From NCBI RefSeq assembly GCF_015832195.1, contig NC_052045.1:5952001-6016000 (forward strand): a stretch of DNA of 64,000 nt, read 5' to 3'. The stretch's first letter is position 1. Each line of letters begins with the position of its first letter. The notes under the pieces are model-generated. The model made no database searches. It was given only the letters and a program-made list of their open reading frames with translations, and was not told the DNA's origin. Below are positions 9,832-21,222 of the stretch, piece after piece. The stretch is from Motacilla alba alba (lineage: Eukaryota; Chordata; Aves; Passeriformes; Motacillidae). A program made the position numbers and the translations under genes.

Positions 9832-11275
9832 CCCAAGAGACTCTCTGGAGCAGTTTTGGCATTCCCTGGGCAGCCTGGCCGTGGCAGTGTGAGCCCCCAC
9901 ACCACATCCCGGGGCTGGGCTGTGCACAGAGCTCGGATCAGCTCTTGGGGGCTTGATCCCACAGCAGCATCCGGGGCTGGCTGCATCCCCCTCCCCCTGA
10001 TCCCTCTGCAAGAGCCTGCCTGGAGGCAAGAGCTGCTGCGAGCAAACTGAGAGCTGCTGGAAACTGCAGAGGACACAGCATTTCATCATTTTGGGGCCCA
10101 GACTGTCTCTGCTGCACCAACAAGGGAACTATTTGTGTGGTTCAAAGCCTTATTCATTCTGTTGTGGGTTTCTTTTCCAAACCACCCACTTCAAGTTTTG
10201 GGTGAAGGTTCAGTTCCATTTTTCTTATTCCCAGCTCATTTGCCCATCCCTAAAACAAACATATTGGAGCAAGCATGTGGGGGAGAGGGAGCATTAATCA
10301 AAGCAAAGGGGAGGTGAACGTAACGCAAACAGGGAACGACAATGCACAGGGTATTTGCATAATCCAGGGAGAAAGCTTTCCTGCTGAAAAGCTAAAGCTA
10401 CTGGCATGGAAAAGCAAAGGTCTGAACAGGAACTCCGGTCCTGAGCAGCAACAGACACCGGGGGTAATAAATCAGAGATGTGGTACAGACGTAGCGGTTC
10501 CAGCACGCTTCCCAAACTTTGCATTCCAAGCCTTTGGAAGAGGGCCCACGCTGCCTGCTTTGAAGCTCCTGGCCAAGGTGGCTGGACAGCAGCAGGAACA
10601 AGCCCAGGCCTGAGGAGCAGGTGCTCAGGTGGAGCCTGAACCCCTCAGAAATCAGCGCTGCCCTGGTGCAGATTCTTCCCCAGGACAAGGGTGTCCTGCC
10701 AGCTGATAGAGCCAGAACAGAGCCCCGAGCACTGGGAGAGGGTAATGGATGCAATTCCAGGGCTAAGAAGTCCAGGAATTTAATAGCAGTTGGCATTTTA
10801 CAAAGGAAATGGCTTTGTGGAGGTGTCTATGAAAGCGTGGGGTTTTGGGGAGTGCCCTAGCTGGCATTCCCCACTCCTGGATGACCTTGGGCAAGGTGCT
10901 TCACCTTGCTGTGCTTGGGTTTCTGCTGAGCTGCTCCACAGTGGGATAATTTTCCCTGTTCCACACATGTGATGTGGCTGTGTTTGTTGGTATTGGTGAG
11001 TAGTCTGAGAATCCCTGAAGGGATATCTTAGAGGAAGGGAAGGGAAATAAAAATCCAGCCAGGATCCTGCCCTAGCAGGAGGTGCAGAGGTGGAGAGGAC
11101 CTTTACAGGCTGAGTTCCTATCTGTGCCAGGTGCAGGCAGTGCCAAGGAAGGAGCAAGGAAGAGTCTGGAGGTGAAAGCTCCAGATCTGGAGTGTTTTTA
11201 GCCTGGAGAGGACAGATCCAAAGGGTATGAGATGGTGCTCCTCAAACACACAAAAGGAGGCTGAAGCAGAGAGGG
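9832..11275. other. Unique noncoding sequence, no gene seen
   Basis: No repeat is recognised. The AT-richer part at 10120-10340 (CCACTTCAAGTTTTGGG, TTATTCCCAGCTC) shows no coding or repeat signature. Confidence 0.5.
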
Positions 11276-11377
11276 TTCCAGGCCAGGCTGGACAGGACCT
11301 GGAGCAACCTCATGTAGTGGAACAAGATGAGTTTGAAGTTCCTCCTAACCCAGTCCATTCTGTGATTCTGTGATTAT
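11276..11377 (+). mobile_element. CR1 LINE 3' end, sense
   Basis: It contains GGCCAGGCTGGACAGGACCT, then GGAGCAACCT and TAGTGGAACAAGATGAG. It ends with CATTCTGTGATTCTGTGAT. The copy is short and diverged, and the segment that usually carries CCCTGCCCATGG is deleted. Confidence 0.9.
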
Positions 11378-12621
11378 GGACATGGAAAAAACAGGATGAA
11401 GGAGCAGCAAAGGAAAAGCAGGGTAGAAAGTGGGAAAGGCAGGCAGGGTGGCACAGCTCATACCTGGGGACAGGCTTGCAGCCTGGCCCCGCTGCAGACA
11501 GAGGCTCTGCATCCAAGGATCACCGAGAGACTGGGAACACGGAGCCCTGGGAATGGCTGGTGGAGAGGTGGCTCTGCTCTGCACCTTGTGGGTGCCATCT
11601 GCCCTCCCTGAGCCCTGTCCCAGCACTCTCCTCTCTCTGTGTGACCCAGGGCACAGTGCCACACACAGTCCCAGCCCTGGGACCTGTGTCCCTGCTCGTG
11701 GGATGTGCCATATGTTTCCTTGCCCTGCAATTCCCTGGCTGGTGGTATTTGATCAGACCAGTCGTTCAGGAGCCATCTGTCCCCTGCACAAACACAGCTG
11801 ATTCTCCTTCCAGCCTCCGAGGGCAGCTCCAGGGGCACACCCAGGATAGCAGCATTTGGAAAATGCATCCCTGTAAGAGATGTCAGGCATTCCCAGGGAT
11901 GGCCGTGGCAGAATATTCAAAGCCCATTCTGCAAATCAGTGCCTTGGACACTAATATAAGTAACTTTAAAAAAGCAGAGAGAAAGGCAGTCGAGGAGATA
12001 AAACCCTGTCATTTCCATTTCTAAGGGATATGAAATGGTGCTTTTGAAAAAAAGCAATTTGTAAACTTTAGATAGCAGCAAATTCCTTGTTTTTTGGATA
12101 CAATAACAGCTTTGCATATGCGCTGAAAGAAAGAGGGAGAGAAAATAACCCCGAAGCATCCTGCCCACTGCATTAGCTTTTAAAATAAAACCCATTTATA
12201 TATAAATGTTGGCTTTTTTCCCAGTCTCTGTAGAAAAGCTTTTTTATATTAAATGCTACAATGAATTAAATTAACCATAATGATTTCTTTGTGAATGGAA
12301 ACCCTTTTTCCTGTGTGACATGTTTTTGATCATTTTTTTTCCTAGCTACAACAACCCCTGCTCCTATCAAGTTGAGGATTTTGTTTGTTCTGCTATTTGC
12401 ACGCTTCGATACAATTACTACGTGCAGTCCTTGTTCTGAGGAGAAATAAGCCACAGATATTCCAGGAGCTGTCTCTGGGTGCAGAGGGGTGGGAATCTCT
12501 GACAGCCCCACACTCACCTGCGGCAGCAGGGTCAGGACAGCCCTGTCACCTCCCGTGGCTGAGTGCCACAACAGGCAGCTTCCCCAACAGCGGAGCCCAA
12601 ATCAGCTTGGACAAGGCCTGG
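11378..12621. other. Unique noncoding sequence, AT-rich in its second half
   Basis: The first half is GC-rich without features. The second half is AT-rich and is listed separately as a candidate element. No gene is supported. Confidence 0.5.
11895..12450. promoter_or_regulatory. Candidate conserved AT-rich element with acceptor-like site
   Basis: A repeat-free AT-rich block with TTTATATTAAATGC, GAATTAAATTAACC and ATAATGATTTC. A polypyrimidine run ends in CCTAG at 12341-12345, which resembles a splice acceptor. It is followed by 30 open codons (12347-12436) and a TGA stop at 12437. This could be a small terminal exon, but no domain is recognisable. A conserved noncoding element or chance is more likely. 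Confidence 0.25.
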
Positions 12622-12886
12622 AGGAACAGGGCAAGGGGAATGGCTTCCCAGAGGGCAGGGTTAGATGGATATTGGGAGGGAATTCTTCCCTGTGAGGGTG
12701 GGCAGGCCCTGGCACAGGGTGCCCAGAGAAGCTGTGGCTGCCCCTGGGTCTCTGGAAGTGTCCAAGGCCAGGTTGGACAGGGCTTGGAGCAAATTGGGAG
12801 AGTGGAAGGTGTCCCTGTCCATGGCAGGGGTAGGACTGGATGGGCTTTGAAATCCCTTCCCACCCAAACCCTGATTCTTTGATTCA
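12622..12886 (+). mobile_element. CR1 LINE 3' region, sense
   Basis: A long, well-preserved copy. It contains GGAATTCTTCCCTGTGAGGG, then GGCCCTGGCACAGGGTGCCC and AGAGAAGCTGTGGCTGCCCC. GGCCAGGTTGGACAGGGCTT follows, then GTCCCTGTCCATGGCAGGGG. The octamers are decayed (CTGATTCTTTGATTC). The subtype resembles the common GC-rich songbird CR1 form, which suggests a relatively young insertion. Confidence 0.95.
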
Positions 12887-12954
12887 CCTGTGACCCACAG
12901 CCACCACTTCCCCTGGGCTTGCCATTAAGGCACTCAGCATCATTCAGTGATTTT

Positions 12955-13083
12955 AGTTGTTGATGTTTTCAGTTGTTGATGTTTTCAGTTGTGAATGTTT
13001 TCAGTTGTGAATGTTTTTAGCTGTTGATGCCTTCAGTGGTTGATGTTTTCTGTTGTGAATGTTTTCAGTTGTTGATGTTTTGC
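12955..13083. repeat. Minisatellite, 16-bp unit, about 8 copies
   Basis: The unit GTTGTTGATGTTTTCA alternates with GTTGTGAATGTTTTCA. It is T- and G-rich, with almost no C on the plus strand, so strand composition is strongly skewed. It lies about 70 bp after the CR1 copy that ends at 12886. Confidence 0.95.
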
Positions 13084-14680
13084 CTGCAGTGCCCTTCGGC
13101 CCTCCCCGGGCACCAAACCCCTGCCTGTGCGCTGGTGCTGCAGGGCCCAGCCTGGGGCAGGGGGCACTGGGGGTCCTGGGGCTCCTGGCTGGGTGGTTGG
13201 CGCTGGGCAGGGAGCTCTTGCTGGGGGGAGGGAGTTGGCTCATCACTGGAAAGGAAAATTAGGTCACATTTCTGGTTTGAAGAGCCTGGATGGCGTCCCG
13301 TTTATTTTGGGTTTTTCCTAACGAGTGACAAGCTTCTGTTTCCCTCCAACCCTATTTCCTTCTCCAGTTTGATTTTTTTTAAAGCATTTCTCCTTTTTCC
13401 TGCTTGTTTTTCCTAGAAAACAGAAACTGAGCCATGCCAAGCTGAGCTGAGCTGAGCTGAGCCAAGCCACAGGCGCATGCCTGGGGACACCAGAGTCATC
13501 TGCAGGTCCCAAAGAGGTGTCCAGGGTGTGGACGTTAACCAGGCCAGCCTGAACCCTCTGGTAAATCATTCCCTATTGTCCACGGCAGCCCACGGCACAG
13601 TTTATCCCCAGTCCATTTGGGAAACCATTCTGGTTCAACAAAAGCCATTGGGAGACAAGGTTCAACAAGACAGGGTTTGACAAGAACCATTTTAATTTCT
13701 TCCCTGACATTCATTCCAGATTTGCTGCTGCTGGATTCAATTCCAGCACTCTTCTCCAAGCCCCTTGAGCCACCCCTCTCCCCTCTCACTTTGTGGCATC
13801 AGATCTTTTGGGTAACTGCAAAGTCCTTGGCCTCTGTTCCTGCCTCCACAGTGGCTCTTCCCAGACAGGACACCCCTGGGGACCCCCCACCTCCTGCTGT
13901 TCATCACCCCCAAAATCCTCCCGAACCAAATCCTGTAGTGCAAATGAAACAAAATAGCAGTCAAAGCTGTAGGAATTCATTTTGGGGTTTGTTTGTGTGG
14001 TGGGAAGCCAGGAGACATCAGGCTCAGAGCTGTTCCATCCCTACATGTGCCGGGGGTGCCCCAGCCTCGAGTGAAGCCCCACCTCTCCCAAAATGTGAGC
14101 ATCACCCCCTGGGATGTCACTGCAAAGCCGTGTTTCCTTGGCAATCCCTTATCTCTCATCTGAGCCATCAGCATAATGAACGGCTCTGTTCCTGCATAAA
14201 CAGCACCTGAACAGCCCGTGGAGCAGGGAATTGTCACAGTGAAGGAAAAGGCCTGAAATGGAGAATCCCCTCAGGATTTTCCCTCAGGATCGAGGATTGC
14301 TCCTGAAAGGACAGGCTCTCCCTCTTTTCGGGGGTAATGAGGTAATTAGGGAATGAGTAAAGGATGGTTGCATCAGTACCTGAGGATTCCAGAGGTGGGA
14401 ACTGTCCTGGATTAAGGTCAGGGTTTGTGCTGTCAGTCACCAAGCGTGTGTGCCAGAAGAATGCCTGGTCCTTCCAAGGAGGGAAATAAACACTTCTGGG
14501 TTTGAAATATATTTAAAGGGCAGGGTGAGACTTGACATTATGGAAGATATTTCTCACCTCCCTGCCAGGAAGAAGTGGGTCTGGGATACTGGAGAAGAGG
14601 CAGGCAGAGCAGGCAGCTCCTGTGGCCCTGGAGTAGAGTGTTCTTATGTTTGCATCTCCAGGGCACTGGCTAGGGAGTTC
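13084..14680. other. Unique noncoding sequence with a short pentamer repeat
   Basis: GC-rich at 13090-13240, then mixed. A (GAGCT)n run of about 4 to 5 units lies at 13443-13462. The stretch 14240-14420 has GGGGTAATGAGGTAATTAGG, an AT-richer patch without clear identity. No gene is supported. Confidence 0.5.
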
Positions 14681-14945
14681 AGAGAACAGTTTGGGTTGGA
14701 AAGGACCTTCATGATCATCCAGTGCCACCCCTACCATGGGCAGGGGCACCTTCCACTAGCCCAGGGTGCTCCAAGCCCCATCCTGGTCTTGGGCACTGCC
14801 AGGGATCCAGGGGCAGCCACAGCTTCTCTGGGCACCCTGTGCCAGGGCCTCCCCACCCTCACTGTAAAAAATATCTTCCCTGTATCTGACCTAAATAAAC
14901 CTTTTAATTTAAAACCATCCCCCCTTGTCCTAGAAATGGAGCCCT
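14681..14945 (-). mobile_element. CR1 LINE 3' region, antisense
   Basis: The reverse complement is collinear with CR1. It shows GGTTGGAAAGGACCTTCATG, then CCATGGGCAGGGGCACC and TTCCACTAGCCCAGG. CAGCTTCTCTGGGCACCC follows, then CCACCCTCACTGTAAAAAAT and CCCCCTTGTCCTAG. The octamer end near 14681 is decayed. Confidence 0.95.
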
Positions 14946-15959
14946 GCCCAAATTCCTCATCAGGGCTGAAGGAAAAGCTGTGGTGCTGTGATTGTTTAAG
15001 CTGAGGCAGTGGAACTGCACAGTTCTCAGAGCTTTAATTTAGATGATTTAAGGTCCTTTTCTTTATGTTTTCTCCATTTGTAATTGCAAAGAGGCTGTGA
15101 ACCAGGACACTGAGCTTATCGATGGCTCTGAGCAGCCACCGACTCCAGGGTGGGATGTGGTCAGGCAGGAAAAAACCATCTCTTCCCCTACCTAATTAAG
15201 TGCCTCGTTGGGCTCTGCAGGCACACGTGGTTGTGGTGGCAGCGGTGACATTTTCAGCTCACTGGGGCGATGACAAGGAAGCAGAGCAGAGAGCTGGGGG
15301 AGGCACCAAACTGGGGAGAAAAAACCATTTCCATGTGCCCCAGACATGTTCATCTGAGGTGATCTTTAAGCAGAGCCCCGTGCTGGCAAGGGACCCTGTG
15401 GAAATCTGGATTGCTGGCACGGAAAGGACCAGGTCTGGTTACTGGGTACTGCAGGGATGCTGGAAAAGGTGCTGAAGGCACTGGGAGTCTTGGGGGGCTC
15501 TGCCCCCCTTGCAGCCCTCTGAGGGGAAGCCAAGGGGGAGAGATCCCAAGAGGAGGCAGGTAGGAAGTTGGTTGGGGAGATGAAAGCGCAGGGAAGGGGT
15601 GGGGAGCTCCAGGTGCGCTGGGACCTGACCTGGAAACGGGCGGGGAGGAATCTGAGCATCAGCAAACAGGCAAAAATAACCCTGCACCTAAGGAATGCCT
15701 GAGCAGCAGGAATGCCACGTGCTGCACATGGGGAGAGAGAGGCAAAAATGCCAACAGGAGTAAATCAGTACCATTACTCTCCCCTCCAGACCTTAACGTC
15801 CCCTGGGACTCTGGAATGAATGCCCTGGATTTTAGGAGCATCCTCCTTTGGGAGTTGCTGCTCCAAGGCTGGGCTCCTGAAATAGATGGGACATGGTGGG
15901 AAGCTGGAGGCTCTGCAGCCTTCAGCCATCCCAAAGTCTGCTGTCCTTCCAGGCAAGGA
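14946..15959. other. Unique noncoding sequence, no gene seen
   Basis: No repeat is recognised. CCTAATTAAGTGCCTCG at about 15191 combines a TAATTA homeodomain core with an NKX2-like AAGTG, a possible but isolated binding site. Confidence 0.45.
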
Positions 15960-16213
15960 CAAGACAGGACAAGAGGAAATGGCCTCAGGTTGCTCCAGGG
16001 GAGGTTTAATTGGATATTAAGGAAAAATTCTTCTCCCTAAGTGTTGTCCAACCCTGGCACAGCTGCCCAGGACAGTGGTGGAATTCCCACCCCTGGGGAG
16101 GTTTAACAGACACATAGATGGGGCACCTGGGGACATGGCTTAGTGGTGGCTTAGGAACAGCTGGGGTTGATGGTCTCAGAGGGCTTTTCCCACCTTGATG
16201 ATCCAGGGATTCC
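15960..16213 (+). mobile_element. CR1 LINE 3' region, sense, diverged
   Basis: It contains ACAAGAGGAAATGGCCTCAG, then GTTTAATTGGATATTAAGG and GCACAGCTGCCCAGG. GGTGGAATTCCCACCCCTGG follows, then GGTTGATGGTCTCAGAGGGC and TTTTCCCACC, with a decayed end (GATCCAGGGATTCC). It is an older subfamily than the copy at 12.6-12.9 kb. Confidence 0.92.
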
Positions 16214-17368
16214 AAACCCACCGTGGCAGTGCTCGAGGAGCCAGTGAGGGGAACTGCTGAGTCAGCAGCACCGCAGCCTTATCTGTCCTGTGCTGAGCCC
16301 TCCCTGCTGACTGTTCTGGGTTTAGGCAAGAGCAGGTTTTGCTAAGTAGGACCAAATGCCCCAGATCCTGGCACTCCCCTGCCTGGTGTCAGCCCCACTT
16401 GGCTCTGCCAAGCCCGGGGTCAAGGCCTGGGGAGCTCTGTCACCCCGTGACCCAGTGGGGACATCGCTGCCAGGTAGCACTCAAGAAGCTGCTGGTGTTG
16501 TTGTTCTTGGTTTCCTCTGGGTTTTATTTTCCTAACCATCTTCCAGATGCTGCAGAATCCCCAGATGCAGCCGCAACAAAGTTCTTGCATTTTTAACTTT
16601 AAAAAACATAATTGGCTAACTGAGAATAATGACTAAAGAGTGCAATAAATCATGTCTCCACCTGGCCTGGAGAAGGGGGAGGGGTGGGGGGACGTGTTCC
16701 TTCCCCCGTTAATGAGCAGCGCTGAGCCATCGGCACAAAACGCTCCCAGAGTCAGCAAATCCGCCCCAGCCCTCGCAGGGCTCTGTGCTCCTGCCTGGGG
16801 ACCCGGGGACACGAACCCCCGGGCAGGAGGGGGCTTGGGAACCTCCGAGCTTTGCCCCAGAGACAAACTGGAATAGGAATGGCACTGGGTAGGAGTCTGA
16901 CACGCTCGTGTGTCCCAGCAGGAATTTTTGCCGCTCTCCTGTTCTCACCTGTCCAGTAACACAGCTGTGCCCAAGCCTTGGGAGCTGTCTGGGGCAGGCA
17001 ACAGGAATAACTGTGCTGGAGCTGTTATTGTTCCCATTTTTGCTCCTTTATCCATCCAGGCAGGGCTGTCACCCCCAGTGCCAAGATCCCCCACAGCCAC
17101 AGGATCTGGTGGCAGTGATGGCCGCGGGGCTGGGGGCAGCGGAGCACCAGGAATGTCAGAGTTTCCCTCACTCTCCGAGTTGTGTTCCCAGGACTTGGCT
17201 GAGATCTCAGCAGCCTCCAAGGCTCCCCCCTCTGCAGGGCAAAGAGAAGGATATTTTTGGTTCTTTGCCCTGCAGCTTTCAAAAGGAGATGTGGGATGGA
17301 TTAGGACCCTCTGTGGCAGGATTAGGAGGGAATCCCAGGAGAAGGAAGCCAGTGACACCCTAGAGGAG
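16214..17368. other. Unique noncoding sequence, no gene seen
   Basis: AT-rich at about 16570-16650 (TTTTTAACTTTAAAAAAC, then ACATAATTGGC), otherwise GC-rich. No repeat or coding signature is recognised. Confidence 0.5.
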
Positions 17369-17627
17369 AATCATGGAATCATTAATGTTGGAAACGACCT
17401 TTAAGATCATTAAGTGTAATCATCAACTTAACCCCACCAGGTTCACCGTTAAATCGTGTCCTCCAGTGCCACATCCACACAGTTTTTGAACACTTCCAGG
17501 GATGGTACCTCCCCCACTGCCCTGGAAAGCCTGTTCAATGCTTTGCAACACTTTTTGTGAAGAAATTCTTCCCGATGTCCAATCTAAACCTCCCTTGGTG
17601 CAGCTTGAGGCCATTTCACTGCTGTTT
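17369..17627 (-). mobile_element. CR1 LINE 3' region, antisense, older type
   Basis: It starts with AATCATGGAATCATTAATG, then GTTGGAAACGACCTTTAAG. The old-type section follows (CCAGGTTCACCGTTAAATC, CAGTGCCACATCCACAC), then GAAATTCTTCCCGATGTCC and AATCTAAACCTCCC. It belongs to the same old group as the copy at 3.5 kb. Confidence 0.93.
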
Positions 17628-18904
17628 CCTCCCAGATAGGACTTTGACACACAGAGCACTCCTGGGAGAGCGGAGGGAGGGAAAACCCAGAGCAGGGGCA
17701 GAGCTGTGAGCCCCTTGTGCTCCATCCAGGGGAAGGGCTGGGAACAAGGATCCAGCACGAGAGGAGTGTCACAGGTCAGTGACACTGCAGGACATCCACA
17801 GCCCTTCTCCAAAGAGACATTCCCAGCCCAGGCTCCCTCACTCCCATGCTCTGGCACAGATTCATAGATTTCTCCCAGCTTGCAGCTTTATCAGCTGTTC
17901 CAAGGCAAGATGCTTATCTGCCTGAGCCTCTTCAAGCTGATAGCTGCTCTTATCTCTGCTGCTCTCCAGGGCTTTGAGGCTGGGGGGTTTGAGGCATAGT
18001 CATGGAAAAATTTCAGCTTTGGGAGACTAAACCTGGGAGTGATTTCTGGAGTTGTATCACTCATTGTTCGTTGTTCCAGAGCCTGTGAGGGACTCATGGC
18101 CATGGCTGTGTTAAAGGGATACGGCAGCAGAGCCTTTTCCAGCAGCCTTTGCCCATGACAGACACAGCCACACATGTCCCAGACACAGCAAAGAACTGTC
18201 CCGTGGGCACACAAAGGCCAAAAGGAGGTTGGCACAGGAAGGCCAGTGAGAGACGGGACTAAAAAACTGCCCTGAAAGCTCCAGCTTTGGCTGATGGTCA
18301 TCTAAAAGGTCACCTTCATCCACCTTTGCAATTAAATTTTTGGATTTTGTCCACTTTGACCTTGGCCAAAGCTCTTCAGCCTCTGTGGCTTTGTCTCCTG
18401 ACCTTCTCCGTCCTCCTGGGATCAGTGCCTCTGCCCACGGGCTGTTCCCGAAAGCTGCAAGGAAAACATAAACATAATTGAGAAAAAGTAATTGAAACTT
18501 GTAAGAGCTGATGAGAGAGTTCTCTCCTTGGCCCGCCGTTCGTCGCCAGGAAATAAACACCTTTATGGCTGCTTAATTAAGGCCTAAATACAACGGAGAC
18601 AAAATTTCTGCCATTAAAGGCATCCACAAAGATCTCATGCCTCCACCTGCTTCCCTCCAATGCCGCTTTCCCAGACTTCATCCACACAGCATCAACTTTC
18701 CAGACACAAGCGTCACCTCTAACCTCAGCTAAGTTGAAATTTTCCCAGTTTCTCAGCAGTTTTTCCCCATTAAATCCACCTCATACTGCGCTGCTGCCCT
18801 GAAGCTGTTGCCCTCTTGGGTGCTGTCCCCATTGCCCAGCGTGACCCGGCCACCTGCGTGTCCCCATCACTCCCTGCATGCGTGATGCCTTGAGACAATG
18901 GTGG
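17628..18904. other. Unique noncoding sequence, no gene seen
   Basis: No recognised repeats. It contains the candidate element at 18455-18625, listed separately. Confidence 0.5.
18455..18625. promoter_or_regulatory. Candidate conserved noncoding element
   Basis: A repeat-free, AT-rich patch with ACATAATTGAGAAAAAGTAA, TGGCTGCTTAATTAAGGCC and CTGCCATTAAAGGC, plus the CpG-bearing GCCGTTCGTCGCC in the middle. Preserved CpGs inside AT-rich noncoding DNA hint at constraint. No alignment was available to test this. Confidence 0.35.
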
Positions 18905-19060
18905 CCCAAGGATGTTGTGGACTCCCTGTTCCTGAAAATGTTCAAGGCTGGGTTGGACAGGGCTTGGAACAACTTGGGATAGTGGAAGGTGCTCCTGATC
19001 ATGGCAAGGGGTGGAACAAGATGGGTTTCCTGACCCAAACCATTCCATGATTCCATGATG
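18905..19060 (+). mobile_element. CR1 LINE 3' end, sense
   Basis: It contains ATGTTCAAGGCTGGGTTGGA, then CAGGGCTTGGAACAACTTGG, TAGTGGAAGGTGCTCC and GATCATGGCAAGGGGTGG. It ends with CATTCCATGATTCCATGATG, two octamer-like units. The 5' boundary is unclear. Confidence 0.94.
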
Positions 19061-19194
19061 CTGGAGCTGGTAGAAGCTTTTTAATGTCACATCTCCGAGC
19101 ACCGTGTCTTACACAGCTCTGCTGGCCCACACTGGGGCCAAACCACGGCTAATTCCCTGTTTTCTGGAGTGGCTGGAGACCCTTGGGCATGGTG

Positions 19195-19400
19195 GCTCTC
19201 GGAGAGCACCGTGTTGCTGTGCCTATTGTATTTCTAAGCTCGTTAGCTGATTAACCACACTCGCAAGCTGGCAGCCTCGCTGAGGGGCTTCAATGGGAGC
19301 CTGGAACAATGCAATGACACAGACAAAGGGTTTAATGGATAATTAATTGTTCCAGCGTGTGAAGTTTCTGTGCAAGGATCCTGGTGAATCAGAGTTTCCG
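19195..19400. promoter_or_regulatory. Candidate conserved noncoding element
   Basis: It contains GTTAGCTGATTAACCACACT (homeodomain core beside a RUNX-like ACCACA) and GGATAATTAATTGTTCC. It is repeat-free. This is motif-based inference only. Confidence 0.3.
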
Positions 19401-20144
19401 ATTTCCACCCCTTTTACAATGGAAGTAAATAGTAACACAGAAATCATGGTATGGATTGGAAGGCTTTTGAAAAGAGAGGGGCCAGAAATGAGGCTCATTT
19501 GGGGTGGGATGCCCCAGCACTAAAGCTCTGTATCCATGTCCTAATCCTTCCATGCAGAGAAGGTGCTGCTTCCAAAAAGGCAAATACAGCAAAAAGAGGG
19601 AAAGAGAAGGGTCAGTGGGGGATGCCCAGCCCTGTAGGGGACACACTGCCAGTGCTGTAAAGGAGCAGAGGGGCCTGATGCCTTCTCCATCCCTCTGAGC
19701 TGCCCTGGCACCACCAGGATTGTCACCAGCACCCTCTGTGAGCGGCTGGCATGGCAGCATCCCTGTGCCAGCAGATCCACAGGGACAGAGCCCAGCAGCC
19801 ACAACATGCTGAGCGCACAACACACCCCCCCAGTGCTGCATCCACACATTCCCTCCCAGAGCTCTGATCCCACACTGGAATTTCTGCCCTTTCCCTCATT
19901 TTACCAGGTGTGTTTGACGCCTCACAAAGGCCCAACACCAACACCCGTCCGTGCACAGGCCGCAGAGCCTGGGGCACTTGGGCACAGGGAAAGAGTGCTC
20001 TCACACGTGCTCGCACACAGCAATGCTTTCCCCTGTCTGTATCCCACTCTCTCTCGTTTCTGAGCTGTGGCCAGAGCCAGGGAAAGGAGCTGCTCCCAGC
20101 CCAAGCCCAGCACAAAGCCGGGCTCAGCGGGGCTGGGCACAATG

Positions 20145-20360
20145 GCAGATTACATTAGAGACAACAGCCAGACGTGTCCTTGTCATCCCAGGTTAATATG
20201 ACTATGGATTAATGCTGTAGCTGCTGATTGTTATGGAAATCCCCCCATTTAGCTCCTTCCCAAAGCATTGACAGTTCTAGCCTTGAATTCCGAGCAGGGG
20301 TGGAACTTGTTAATGGATTTCATTTTCCTGCAGGAAGCCAAAGCATTTAGAGGGAGAGGC
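20145..20360. promoter_or_regulatory. Candidate conserved noncoding element
   Basis: It contains GGTTAATATGACTATGGATT, TTAATGCTGTAGC, TGATTGTTATGGAAATCC and GTTAATGGATTTCATTTTCC. It is AT-richer than its flanks and repeat-free. Conservation was not tested. Confidence 0.3.
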
Positions 20361-21189
20361 AGCGCCAGGGTGCTGACTTCCTGGAAGGCTTCCAGCCTGC
20401 ATTGAGGCACCGTGGACGGCTAATCCCTTGCTCGGATGCAAAGCCGTGTTGGTCTTGCCTCTCTAGGAAAAAGGAGGAATTTGGGTGTGGGGAAGTGAGC
20501 GTTCATGGGATTGTTTCCTCTGAAAACCTCTCCTGGCCTGGCTAATGCATGTCCCAGGCACATCCTGCTCCCTGTTTGCAGACACGCCTGGCACTGCACC
20601 TGCTGCAGGGATGGCTCTGCCAGCCTTGGCTGCCTGGTGCCAGCTCGGGGACTGGAGCTGCTGCCATCCCTCTGCTTTGTTGCCATCTTGTAGCTGCTGC
20701 GTGTGTTCCTGGCTGTCCCCTGGCCGAGGGGAACGCTCCGTGTCCCCGCAGTGCGGCTCAGCCGTGCCGCTCTCTCCCTGCACAGCTCCCTCCTCTTTCA
20801 TCGCTTTGTCCCTGTCCCCCTGCGCAATAGGAAAATATCCAACTGCTCCTGAGCAAACCTGGAATGTCTCTGTGCGTCCCTACCCCAATGAACTATTTAG
20901 GAATCAGGTGATGACTCATGGGGCAGGTCTCTAAAAGCCTGACCGAAGTAGGGCCCTGACGCCGGCACGAGGAGCAGATGGGGCACAGACACTCAGAATC
21001 AGGGTTTTCCTTCCAGGTATTTGGGTTATGGTTAAAATCAGGGTCCTCTCCCCTTCCCTTCAGCTCCCTCTCATCAGGAGGGAACATTAGTCCTTGCAAG
21101 ATGGTCCAAATTCTCTCTGACATTTTTCTTGACTTTTGCTGGGGATGTTTGTGGCTATTTCATCCCCTGCCCATGGGAAGGGATGAAAT

Positions 21190-21222
21190 CCCATCCATCC
21201 CATCCCATCCCATCCCATCCCA
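21190..21222. repeat. Short (CCCAT)n pentamer repeat
   Basis: About six CCCAT units, one of them shortened to CCAT. It is related in sequence to the (CATC)n runs elsewhere in the window. Confidence 0.9.

Larger units (their letters stand above)
19061..21189. other. Unique noncoding sequence with two AT-richer patches
   Basis: No transposon is recognised. Candidate elements at 19195-19400 and 20145-20360 are listed separately. The rest is GC-rich with overlapping random-looking open frames. Confidence 0.5.
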
